From contig NZ_JALKEV010000006.1 in assembly GCF_023017105.1 (NCBI RefSeq), positions 1-64,000 on the forward strand: 64,000 nt of DNA, in the 5' to 3' direction. This document shows positions 32,414 to 39,815 of this stretch, in pieces. The DNA is from Halalkalibacter sp. APA_J-10(15). GTDB taxonomy: Bacteria > Bacillota > Bacilli > Bacillales > Bacillaceae_D. Positions within the stretch are counted from its first letter, which is position 1; each line of letters opens with the position of its first letter. The notes below the pieces were generated by a model, which was not told the origin of the DNA, searched no databases, and worked only from the letters and a program-made list of their open reading frames with translations. The position numbers and the translations under genes were made by a program.

Positions 32414-32797
32414 CTAACCTAATAGGATGTTTGTTGAAGTGCTAACTGTTCCAGCAGTTGGCGCTTCTTTCTTTATGTGCTGCTTATAAAAATTCTGTTG
32501 GAATGCAACACGCTTTTCTCGTACTTCTTGAGCTAATTGCCGAATGAGCTCAACTTCTTTTCTGTCTGTTCCTAACTGATCTTCAATTTCATTTGCTTTT
32601 GCATGTAACGCACTTACGATATGCTCCATTCCCATGCCATCAAGTTCCGCTTCGTTTCCATTTTGTAAAATCTTTGTGTAATCCGTTAACATGAGTCTTC
32701 CAGAAGCCACAGAGACCTTGAACATATAACGCTTCATGCAGTCTATTACAAGTGCGATCTCCGCACGGTTAAATGATTGCAGAGGTTTAGTTTTCAT
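32414..32797 (-). CDS. hypothetical early protein
   Basis: A 127-aa helical protein (MKTKPLQSFNRAEIALVIDCMKRYMFKV ... EIEDQLGTDRKEVELIRQLAQEVREKRVAFQQ). It overlaps the upstream gene by 11 bp. No family recognised; it is part of the early operon after the regulators. Confidence 0.65.
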   Translation of the reverse strand: MKTKPLQSFNRAEIALVIDCMKRYMFKVSVASGRLMLTDYTKILQNGNEAELDGMGMEHIVSALHAKANEIEDQLGTDRKEVELIRQLAQEVREKRVAFQQNFYKQHIKKEAPTAGTVSTSTNILLG

Positions 32798-33077
32798 TTG
32801 ACATCACCTCATCATTTTTTCTTAAAAGCTCCTTCACATATGCAATCCCTATGCTATTCTCTGAAATACGGCCGGTACTATGAATCATGTAATCAAATAT
32901 CTCTGTATCCAATACGACAGCGATAGTTGTGTAATACTTAGTCACTTTAACCAGTAAAACCTTAAGTTCAATTTGACCGAATAACTCTGTTAGGTGAATA
33001 AAATGATCTTTAATTCTTCCAGCAACTTCTTCCGAGACTTCATGAACCGGCTTTAAAATTTCATCAACAGAACTCAT
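32787..33077 (-). CDS. hypothetical early protein
   Basis: A 96-aa protein (MSSVDEILKPVHEVSEEVAGRIKDHFIHLTELFGQIELKVLLVKVTKYYTTIAVVLDTEIFDYM). The ATG follows AAGGAGG and overlaps the end of the XRE-like gene. The start at 33128 given by the longer frame lies inside that gene and is not used. Function unknown. Confidence 0.65.
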   Translation of the reverse strand: MSSVDEILKPVHEVSEEVAGRIKDHFIHLTELFGQIELKVLLVKVTKYYTTIAVVLDTEIFDYMIHSTGRISENSIGIAYVKELLRKNDEVMSNEN

Positions 33078-33604
33078 TACAAATTCCTCCTTTTTAAGTA
33101 ACCACGAGCCATTAGAGACGATTTCCATTGCTTAACCTCATTGACATATGACAAATCAAAATGTTGCATTAAATCAATGACAAGTGTTTGTGAAGCAGCA
33201 ATGCTATCCAGTAACTCTCTTATCGTGCGTTTAATATGATCTACTTCGTGTTCTGCCATAAAAGGTAATGGCTTGCTAATATTGATCTCTTTAAGGTGTT
33301 CCTTTGCTTCACGAAGCTCCTTAATTGCCAAAAATGTTAACGATGCATAATGATGTTCCACCTTCTCTCCATCCAGATAAGGAATGGTAGCTCCACCTGT
33401 TATATCGTTGCTCATCTCCAAAATAAAGTGAGCATCATCTAACGAATGTGCGAAAAACGGTTTTAATTCTTTCGGTACAGGCCTTGCATTTGTTTCATAC
33501 TTTGCGATAGCTTCTCTTGATGTCGGCATATTTTGCGATAGCTCTCGTTGTGAAATCCTCTTTCTTTTCCTTGATTCCGCGATCAATTGCCCGTTGATTG
33601 TCAT
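33077..33604 (-). CDS. XRE-type regulator with extra domain
   Basis: A 175-aa protein with an N-terminal XRE helix-turn-helix (GQLIAESRKRKRISQRELSQNMPTSREAIAKYETNARPVP, about 4-45) and a helical C-terminal part of about 110 residues with no recognised motif. It lies in the early operon downstream of Cro and may act as a second regulator. The start is the ATG of MTINGQL. Confidence 0.8.
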   Translation of the reverse strand: MTINGQLIAESRKRKRISQRELSQNMPTSREAIAKYETNARPVPKELKPFFAHSLDDAHFILEMSNDITGGATIPYLDGEKVEHHYASLTFLAIKELREAKEHLKEINISKPLPFMAEHEVDHIKRTIRELLDSIAASQTLVIDLMQHFDLSYVNEVKQWKSSLMARGYLKRRNL

Positions 33605-33686
33605 CCTCTCCTTTTGTACCAACTATTTAGTTTTGTTGTGACAAGCGACTTGATATGATGTAATAGCTTGTCCAGTATGCCAAGAC

Positions 33687-33917
33687 TCATGTCGAGTCTT
33701 CGCTTGATTTCTTACTCTCATTTGAATCATTTTCAGAAGACTTTTGCTGCTCTCGTTCGGCATTTTCTTTGACCATTCTTCTATAAATAGCTGCAAAGCG
33801 TTCAAGAGCTTCTTGGCTTGGGTGTTTCCTGCCTCCATTCACAATGGTGTCTTTGCTCATGTTGGTCATCTCCTCCTTAATAGGAGATATATGCTCAGAT
33901 TCCTTAAGGACAGCCAT
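33687..33917 (-). CDS. small early protein
   Basis: A 76-aa protein with the conserved-looking part KDTIVNGGRKHPSQEALERFAAIYRRMVKENAE and a Ser/Glu-rich tail. Two in-frame starts each have a good ribosome site: MAVLKES (GGAGG 10 nt upstream) and MSKDTIV (AAGGAGGAG upstream). A frame on the same strand at 33623-33838 is a shadow. Function unknown. Confidence 0.6.
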   Translation of the reverse strand: MAVLKESEHISPIKEEMTNMSKDTIVNGGRKHPSQEALERFAAIYRRMVKENAEREQQKSSENDSNESKKSSEDST

Positions 33918-33934
33918 ATGAATTTAACCTCCTT

Positions 33935-34165
33935 TTAAAGTTCAATTATTTTACTCATTTTGAGTAACTCTTTTTCAAAAAAAAGATCGTTTACATCCAC
34001 TCCAAGTATTTCTGAAATTTCTTTGGCTTTTTTTAGAGTTGGTTTATTACGTCCCATTTCAATATTTGCATACCCACTCACAGACTTATAACCAAGTTTC
34101 TTAGCCATAAATGTTTGAGTTTTTCCCTGAGATTTCCGAGTTTCACGTAATTTTTCTAATTTCAT
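33935..34165 (-). CDS. Cro-like XRE repressor
   Basis: A 76-aa XRE helix-turn-helix protein (LRETRKSQGKTQTFMAKKLGYKSVSGYANIEMGRNKPTLKKAKEISEILGVDVNDLF). It is the first gene of the early operon and is divergent from the CI-like gene, so it probably acts as Cro. The control region between them carries repeated GTGTAA boxes. Confidence 0.85.
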   Translation of the reverse strand: MKLEKLRETRKSQGKTQTFMAKKLGYKSVSGYANIEMGRNKPTLKKAKEISEILGVDVNDLFFEKELLKMSKIIEL

Positions 34166-34188
34166 AACACCACTCCTTTACTCAATTC

Positions 34189-34280
34189 GTGTAACTCCTT
34201 GATTACATAATACTTACTCCTTTTGTGTAAGTCAACATTTTTTTATTCTTTTTGTGTAACTTTTTATATTTATAGTGTAA
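34189..34280. promoter_or_regulatory. CI/Cro operator region
   Basis: GTGTAA occurs four times in one direction (34189, 34225, 34254, 34275), mostly as TTTTGTGTAACT-like boxes, in the 156-bp gap between cro and cI. A related box, ATTTTGAGTAACTC, lies at 33957 inside cro. These are likely operators for the two XRE proteins. Confidence 0.6.
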
Positions 34281-34321
34281 ACATGATAAAATTTACTTAG
34301 TAGATGGAGAAAGGTGATTTT

Positions 34322-34681
34322 ATGGAGAATGTTACTGGCGAAAGGCTAAAAATATTAAGAGAAAAAATGGGATGGACAAAATCGGCAGTAGCTAAAAAAC
34401 TCGGTATAAAAACCGTTTCTACATATGCCAATTGGGAATACGGCTTAAGACAACCAGATTATGAAACATTAGCAAAAATAGCTGACCTATTTGAAGTTGA
34501 TGCTGATTATTTAATTGGTAGAACTGATAAACCAAAACATCCTAAGGAAAAACCGATCCATATCTCTTTCTCTCATGGTGCTGATCCACTCACCGATGAG
34601 GAAGAAGAATACTTAGAACGACAACTTGAGGAATTTAGACGATTGCGGAAGAAGTTTGGACAAGAGGACAAAAAAGACTAA
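34322..34681 (+). CDS. CI-like phage repressor
   Basis: A 119-aa XRE repressor (TGERLKILREKMGWTKSAVAKKLGIKTVSTYANWEYGLRQPDYETLAKIADLFEVDADYLIG) with an acidic C-terminus. It lacks a LexA-type autoproteolytic domain. An ImmA-type protease encoded downstream may inactivate it. The start is the ATG of MENVTG after AAAGGTG. Confidence 0.88.
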   Translation: MENVTGERLKILREKMGWTKSAVAKKLGIKTVSTYANWEYGLRQPDYETLAKIADLFEVDADYLIGRTDKPKHPKEKPIHISFSHGADPLTDEEEEYLERQLEEFRRLRKKFGQEDKKD

Positions 34682-34751
34682 CAACACGACATACACCAAG
34701 TTTATTTGGGTATGTCGTGTTTTTAATGTGCCAAAAGTTAGGAGGGGTATT

Positions 34752-35435
34752 TTGGGGAAATCATTTGTATTAATTGATGTTGACTTTTTTAATAAAGAAG
34801 GGTTATTCGTCCCTCAACAACTTGGGTTTATTGAAGAGAACAGCAAAGAAGTAAGCATTACTTTAGCACAAGAAGATTCATTATCAGGTTTTGATCTGTA
34901 TAAGTGTCATTATGATAAAGAAATAAATAAAAGGATTAAGATTGGTTATGATCATTTTATTAATCACTACTATGATCCCACGGATTTTGAATTGTTTTAT
35001 AATGAAAAGCTAAATTTAGCTGTAGCCAATGCTGGTAACGATCTAATTAGGTCATTTTGTGAAGAATTGAACCAAACAAAATATTTTAAATTGAAAATCT
35101 TACCTTTTGATACAAATGATATTTTATTAAGACTAGATTCGATAAATGGATTATGGATTAGCAAAATTAAGGAAATGAATTTAGAAAGCGCTGGTTACTT
35201 CGGACCAAGTGTACAAAAAAGCGAAAGAGCACAAGATATACTAAATGGTGCTGGACCCGAAGTGTCTTCATTTAATGCTTATTTTTACTCTGAATACTTT
35301 GGTAAAGATTTTAGTATTCTTATTTCCAAAAAAGGTTCTGTTGTTATACATGATTACCTTTCTAGTACAAAGGACTACATTTTATTTATTACTGAATTAT
35401 ATGATAAGCTTCTTAAAAATTCTTTAATAAAGTAA
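34752..35435 (+). CDS. cargo protein of unknown function
   Basis: A 227-aa protein starting at TTG after AGGAGGGG (MGKSFVLIDVDFFNKEGLFVPQQLGFIEE...). It is a mixed alpha-beta protein with no recognised catalytic motif. It lies between the repressor and the immA operon, where phages often carry immunity or defence genes, and it converges on another orphan gene. The track of codons before 34752 reads through cI and is not used. Confidence 0.7.
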   Translation: MGKSFVLIDVDFFNKEGLFVPQQLGFIEENSKEVSITLAQEDSLSGFDLYKCHYDKEINKRIKIGYDHFINHYYDPTDFELFYNEKLNLAVANAGNDLIRSFCEELNQTKYFKLKILPFDTNDILLRLDSINGLWISKIKEMNLESAGYFGPSVQKSERAQDILNGAGPEVSSFNAYFYSEYFGKDFSILISKKGSVVIHDYLSSTKDYILFITELYDKLLKNSLIK

Positions 35436-35474
35436 AAGAGCCTTACAAATTATTTATTATGTAGGGCTCTTTTT
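35434..35474. terminator. two-way terminator between cargo genes
   Basis: AAAAGAGCCTTACA pairs with TGTAGGGCTCTTTTT. A and T runs on the two sides let it end both the plus-strand and minus-strand cargo genes. It overlaps the end of the minus-strand gene. Confidence 0.8.
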
Positions 35475-36188
35475 AATTTCTTTAATAGGTGTATATGATA
35501 ATGATAAGTAGTCTTTAGCATTGTTATTTAGAGATGAGAGTGAATTTGAATAAAATTCAATATGCTCATTTGTTATTCTTATTTTTTCCTTTCCTCTTTT
35601 AAAAGAAACATTAAAACTTACTATGTCTTTACTTCTTATACCTTTTAGAAACATACCAAGAAAAGGATTCTGCTCTAAAAATACAACTTTAATAAAACAA
35701 TCATATTCAACATTACCAATTTTAGTTATTATTGATTCAATTAATTCACTAAGCTCTTTATCAATTATTTTTTTTGCTCTTCCATAGGACATTTGATGAT
35801 CGTAGAGGGAAATAGATATAATATCACCATCCAATCTAATTTCTGGTTGGATAGATTTGATTTTTATTACTTTCCTACGCGGGCTACTATGAATTGTTTG
35901 TGCACTTGAATTTGTTTTAAGTAGAAAATTATAAAGTTCTTCAACCGACTGATCATTATACTCCCCACTCATCCTTATTTGAAAATTCCACATGACGTCA
36001 TAATTACGTATTTTGAATTGAATTTTTCTAATCCATAAATGAAATCTATTTGTATGTCTATACAGTATTGTTATTAATAAATAAATGTAACTACCGTACA
36101 ATATTAAATTTTGAAAAAGGGGAGCTGTAGAAAAAAATAAATTTGCTATCAATAAAATCCCTAAACTTATGAATACAATTAATATCAT
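35457..36188 (-). CDS. membrane-anchored cargo protein
   Basis: A 243-aa protein with two N-terminal transmembrane helices (about 2-18 and 28-45) and a ~190-residue soluble domain facing the cytosol (RMSGEYNDQSVEELYNFLLK ... KKIIDKELSELIESIITKIGNVEYDCFIKVVF). It is the only minus-strand gene in the cI-int segment. I do not recognise the domain. The AT-rich codon use and position suggest an acquired lysogen-expressed gene. Confidence 0.65.
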   Translation of the reverse strand: MILIVFISLGILLIANLFFSTAPLFQNLILYGSYIYLLITILYRHTNRFHLWIRKIQFKIRNYDVMWNFQIRMSGEYNDQSVEELYNFLLKTNSSAQTIHSSPRRKVIKIKSIQPEIRLDGDIISISLYDHQMSYGRAKKIIDKELSELIESIITKIGNVEYDCFIKVVFLEQNPFLGMFLKGIRSKDIVSFNVSFKRGKEKIRITNEHIEFYSNSLSSLNNNAKDYLSLSYTPIKEIKKSPT

Positions 36189-36296
36189 TGCCTTCAGCCC
36201 CCTTCAACAAATTATCAAAAATATATCGTAACCTTATTATAAGATGTCACAGAAATTAAAGCAAACGCCTGTTCTTCAATAAAAAAATAAACCCTC

Positions 36297-36342
36297 TTGA
36301 AAACAGGAACATATATTCGTATAATCAAAAGAACATACTTTC
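36297..36342 (+). promoter_or_regulatory. immA-int promoter with two SOS-like boxes
   Basis: TTGAAA (36297-36302) and TATAAT (36320-36325) are 17 bp apart. GAACATATATTC (36307-36318) fills the spacer and GAACATACTTTC (36331-36342) follows the -10. Each differs by one core base from an ideal GAACATAYGTTC LexA box. The layout matches the yolD promoter. Confidence 0.6.
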
Positions 36343-36355
36343 GGTGGTGATCCTC

Positions 36356-36970
36356 TTGCGATTTAGTACATTACGAGAAAAAAAGATTACACAGGTTTAT
36401 CAACAGCTGGGGATATCGGCAATTTCTGATCTCAGTATTAAAAATGTAAGCAACGTTTTTAATTTTAAAATCGATTATTATGACTTTCGAAGTCGCTGCA
36501 TTCATGATGATGATTTTGCCATTATTGCTTTAAACCAAAATCAAACAGTTGAGAAAATAAGATATGACTTTTTTCATGAAATGGCTCATTATTTTGAACA
36601 CATTGGCGATCAACGTAAAATTAATCCGTCTTTTATTCAACTACAAGAAAGACAAGCTCACTCTTTCGCCCTGGTTGCGTCTATGCCACGCTTTATATTC
36701 GAACCCTACATGGATTCAGTAGCATCCATTCATGAGCTAGTAAAAGCATTTGAACTACCTGAGTCGTTTATTGAAGAGCGAATTCGAATAATTCAACAGC
36801 AAAACACTACTCAATATCAATATCAAAGAACGAAACAATTAGAAGAAGATCGTGTGAATCGATCGCTGCAACCAGGAAGAGTTTCCAATGAAACGATTAC
36901 CCTATTACATCAATTAAAAAATCAAGTTGGAGAGGAACGATTAAGCTATGACGTTACACGTTTATTATGA
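36356..36970 (+). CDS. ImmA/IrrE-type metalloprotease
   Basis: A 204-aa zinc protease of the ImmA/IrrE family. The HExxH motif is in FFHEMAHYFEH (about 77-87), with a further Glu in QERQAHSFA. ImmA proteins cleave XRE repressors and so trigger phage or ICE induction; the CI-like repressor here is a likely target. The start is TTG (MRFSTLRE) after GGTGGTG. It heads an operon with a small gene and the integrase. Confidence 0.85.
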   Translation: MRFSTLREKKITQVYQQLGISAISDLSIKNVSNVFNFKIDYYDFRSRCIHDDDFAIIALNQNQTVEKIRYDFFHEMAHYFEHIGDQRKINPSFIQLQERQAHSFALVASMPRFIFEPYMDSVASIHELVKAFELPESFIEERIRIIQQQNTTQYQYQRTKQLEEDRVNRSLQPGRVSNETITLLHQLKNQVGEERLSYDVTRLL

Positions 36971-37310
36971 AGAATTAGAAGGAAAATTATTTCCTAAATT
37001 AGTCTTAGTTCAAAATAATTTGAACGTTGATCATGACATGACTACATATAAAGTTGATGGTCCATTTGAACGTATATTTCAGGATGATTTTCATAATGAT
37101 TTAAAAACGATATCTGTTTCTTTGGGAGCTTTAAAACGTTGCCCTATGTTTGATAATCAATTCGAAATCGACATTGAACAAGTAAAAAAAGATTTATGGA
37201 GAATGTCACATGATCCAGAAGCCGTTTATGAGACTGATTATTTTGCTATTTTAGTAGACGACCTTCAGGAACTCTTTGCTTTTGATGTGACTACTAGATT
37301 TACACTTTAG
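36948..37310 (+). CDS. hypothetical protein between immA and int
   Basis: A 120-aa protein (MTLHVYYEELEGKLFPKLVLVQNNLNVDHDMTTYKVDGPFERIF...) that overlaps immA by 23 bp. GAGAGGAACG precedes the ATG. Its link to immA and int suggests a role in induction or excision, but no motif supports that. Confidence 0.7.
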   Translation: MTLHVYYEELEGKLFPKLVLVQNNLNVDHDMTTYKVDGPFERIFQDDFHNDLKTISVSLGALKRCPMFDNQFEIDIEQVKKDLWRMSHDPEAVYETDYFAILVDDLQELFAFDVTTRFTL

Positions 37311-37408
37311 TCTGTACCTTTCATGAACTTAAAATGTTACAAACTAAAGACTATGATTACTTCATTAAGCCTCTGTTCATACATATTTATCAATGGGTGG
37401 TGTTTACG

Positions 37409-38797
37409 TTGTCTTGTGCAATCTATGTACGTGTTTCTACAGAAGAACAAGTGAAAGAAGGTTTCTCCATCTCCGCTCAGCTTGAACGATTGCGAGCGTT
37501 CGCCCACTCTCAAGGATGGGAAGTCACCCATGAGTATGTGGAAGAAGGTTGGAGTGCAAAAAATATAAAACGGCCACAACTGCAAAAAATGTTGTCTGAC
37601 CTAAAAGAGAATGAATTCAATGTGATCTTAGTTTATAAATTAGATCGCTTAACCCGTTCGGTCATTGATCTCTATACTCTACTAAAAGATTTTGAGGATC
37701 ATAATGTTTCTTTCAGATCAGCTACAGAAGTCTATGATACCAGCACAGCTATGGGAAGGCTCTTCATTACATTAGTTGCTGCCCTTGCACAATGGGAGCG
37801 TGAACAACTTGTCGAACGTGTTAAAGTTGGTCTGGAACAAATGGTTGATGAAGGAAAAAAACCTGGTACACAGAACTTGTTTGGCTATCGTTTTGATGTT
37901 AATTTCAAATGTGAAATTATTGAAGAAGAAGCTGAAATCGTTCGGTGGATGTTTCAGTTATATGCTGATGGATATGGATATAGAGCCATCGCTGATAAGT
38001 TAAATGAACGCGGTATTAACACAAAACGAACCTCCATGAAATGGGGAACATCCTCTGTTCGATTAATTTTAAAAAATGATATGTATATTGGTATTTTTCG
38101 TTATGGAGATAAAGTGAAGTACAATACTCACCCACCGATTATAAATGAGGTTCTCTTTCATCAAGTTCAAAAACGGATGAATTCCAAACAATTAACTGAT
38201 TCTCGAAAAGGGAAATTAACACTTACTGGCTTGTTGAAATGTGGCCATTGCAATGAGCACGGTATGAACGGTAACTATGACAAAAGGGATCAAATCGTTT
38301 ATTATCGATGTTCAAAGTGTAATCGCTCAGCAAGTGAAAATAAAATTGTTGATCTAATATTAAAAGAGCTAGAAAAGATGATCACTTCAAAAGAATATTT
38401 CCTGTCCTTGATCACTAATTCAAAGGATGATGAACAAGATTATATTGAACTAAAAAAAGAACTTGAAGCCATTATTGCTCAAAAAAATAAAGCGCTTGAC
38501 CTTTATATGGATGAAAATAGCCCATTTGATAAGGATGAATTGTATGCTAGAACAATTAAATTAAATGAACGAGAACAAGAATTACTTCTACAAATGGACA
38601 ATATGGATGTTGATTTTGACTCTCCAGAAATGAAATATGATAAAATTAAAAATCTAACTGGAATTGTTGATGAATTTCATAGAGCGGAACCAATGACTAA
38701 GAAAGAATTATTGGAAAATATATTTGAAAAAATCATCTATATACGTGAAAAAAAAGGAAGGCATTCCCCTATTAACCTTGAGTATTTTCTCAAGTAG
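37409..38797 (+). CDS. int: large serine recombinase (integrase)
   Basis: A 462-aa large serine recombinase. The catalytic Ser is in IYVRVSTEEQ (about residue 9), with DRLTRS (about 70) and EREQLVERV in the resolvase domain. A recombinase domain follows (GYGYRAIADKLNERGINTKRTSMKW). Then come a zinc ribbon (KCGHCNEHG ... YRCSKCN) and a C-terminal coiled coil. It cuts and joins attP and attB. I prefer the TTG of MSCAIYVRVS after GGGTGG; longer GTG starts are possible. It lies about 1 kb from the right edge. Confidence 0.93.
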   Translation: MSCAIYVRVSTEEQVKEGFSISAQLERLRAFAHSQGWEVTHEYVEEGWSAKNIKRPQLQKMLSDLKENEFNVILVYKLDRLTRSVIDLYTLLKDFEDHNVSFRSATEVYDTSTAMGRLFITLVAALAQWEREQLVERVKVGLEQMVDEGKKPGTQNLFGYRFDVNFKCEIIEEEAEIVRWMFQLYADGYGYRAIADKLNERGINTKRTSMKWGTSSVRLILKNDMYIGIFRYGDKVKYNTHPPIINEVLFHQVQKRMNSKQLTDSRKGKLTLTGLLKCGHCNEHGMNGNYDKRDQIVYYRCSKCNRSASENKIVDLILKELEKMITSKEYFLSLITNSKDDEQDYIELKKELEAIIAQKNKALDLYMDENSPFDKDELYARTIKLNEREQELLLQMDNMDVDFDSPEMKYDKIKNLTGIVDEFHRAEPMTKKELLENIFEKIIYIREKKGRHSPINLEYFLK

Positions 38798-38922
38798 TAC
38801 TTTTCTCATAAGGATCCCTATTTGATTAAATCGTTTTATTACATATTTTGTCGAATCTATAGTAATTTTTGACAAGTTGGTATATTCTATTTTTTGTACT
38901 ATAAAACAAGGGGGAAATATCT

Positions 38923-39591
38923 ATGAAAAAAGGATTACTTAGTTTGTTGTTGGTTATGTTTATTGCGCTTTTAGCAGCTTGCGGGACAGAAGAACCATCA
39001 AACACTGACGAGTCAACAAATGATGATGTTGATGTCGAAGAAAATAATGATGAAGAAGCTCAAGAAGAAGATACAGATGCAGATACAGAAGAAACTACTA
39101 CATCTGATAATGGATGGGATCATCAAGTTGGAGATGTTATTGAAAACGAAGGTGGATCATTCACATTAATCGCACGTCAAGATGAAATTGAAACACAAGA
39201 AACAGGGCCTATGGTGTTAAATGTTCCACAAGTAAATGCTACTTCTGCACAAATCGAAGGTGAATTAGCCGACTTTATGGAAACTGATGAAATTGAATAT
39301 ATTCAAATTGATTTTGAAGTAGAGAATACTTCTGAAGATACTATTATATTTTATGCAGGTCAAGCAACAATAACTACTAACACTGGAGAACAACTTGAAT
39401 CAGATATGTGGTTGTCCGATCATATTGATGGTGAATATATTGGTGCTGTAAGAAAAAGTGGTTCACAATTCTTCATCCTAGAGAACTCAAAAGCAGAAGA
39501 GATTGAGTGGGTTCGTATTCTAATCAGTTCACCTAGTGATGAAAATTGGGATAATGTTGGCGAAGACTTAGATTTCACAGTTGAGTTTTAA
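38923..39591 (+). CDS. lipoprotein, DUF4352-like
   Basis: A 222-aa lipoprotein. A signal peptide with lipobox LLAAC (Cys20) is followed by a ~35-residue acidic linker (TNDDVDVEENNDEEAQEED type). A beta-sandwich domain resembling DUF4352 follows (YIQIDFEVENTSEDTIIFYAGQATITTNTGEQLE). Anchored outside the membrane. It lies between int and the att site, so it is likely lysogenic-conversion cargo. AAGGGGG precedes the ATG. Confidence 0.82.
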   Translation: MKKGLLSLLLVMFIALLAACGTEEPSNTDESTNDDVDVEENNDEEAQEEDTDADTEETTTSDNGWDHQVGDVIENEGGSFTLIARQDEIETQETGPMVLNVPQVNATSAQIEGELADFMETDEIEYIQIDFEVENTSEDTIIFYAGQATITTNTGEQLESDMWLSDHIDGEYIGAVRKSGSQFFILENSKAEEIEWVRILISSPSDENWDNVGEDLDFTVEF

Positions 39592-39593
39592 TT

Positions 39594-39761
39594 ATGAAAG
39601 TAATATCTATTATTCTCATATCATTTGGTTCGTTAGGTTTACTGATGTCTACTTTGATGTTTGGTGATATTGGAATAGCAGCTGCGATCGGTTCAATAAC
39701 AGCTATTCTATCAGGTATCGGCTTCTTACAAGTTAATAAACGATTGTCAAAAGAGTCCTAA
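39594..39761 (+). CDS. 55-aa membrane protein
   Basis: A 55-aa protein (MKVISIILISFGSLGLLMS then IGIAAAIGSITAILSGIGFL, ending KRLSKES) with two hydrophobic helices. It starts 2 bp after the lipoprotein stop, so it is probably translated from the same message and may work with it. A terminator (39751-39774) overlaps its end. Confidence 0.65.
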   Translation: MKVISIILISFGSLGLLMSTLMFGDIGIAAAIGSITAILSGIGFLQVNKRLSKES

Positions 39762-39774
39762 TGGACTCTTTTTA
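39749..39774 (+). terminator. terminator at the right prophage edge
   Basis: AAGAGTCC and GGACTCTT pair around TAAT and are followed by TTTATAA on the plus strand. It ends the lipoprotein operon 15 bp before the att arm. Confidence 0.82.
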
Positions 39775-39788
39775 TAACCTGAATGTAT

Positions 39789-39815
39789 ATCCTGTATTTT
39801 GTTTTATTCCACTTC
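39789..39815. other. right attachment site (asnO 5' side)
   Basis: The arm ATCCTGTATTTTGTTTTATT (39789-39808) is the inverted copy of the left arm with one mismatch. It is followed by the shared core CACTTC (39810-39815) and then asnO codons (HKPEV on the minus strand). Confidence 0.85.

Larger units (their letters stand above)
2721..39815. mobile_element. 37.1-kb siphovirus prophage inserted in asnO
   Basis: The element is bounded by two copies of GAAGTG (as CACTTC at 2721-2726 and 39810-39815), one in each half of asnO. It holds a complete siphovirus gene plan: repressor, replication, ArpU, HK97-type packaging and head, tail, lysis, and a large serine recombinase next to the right edge. 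Removing 37,089 bp restores asnO in frame. The HNH packaging gene is frameshifted, so infectivity is uncertain. Confidence 0.95.

Noticed and set aside
33623-33838. 71-codon frame on the minus strand in the early region
   Set aside because: Overlaps the small early gene 33687-33917 in another frame; the latter has two good ribosome sites and a conserved-looking sequence.
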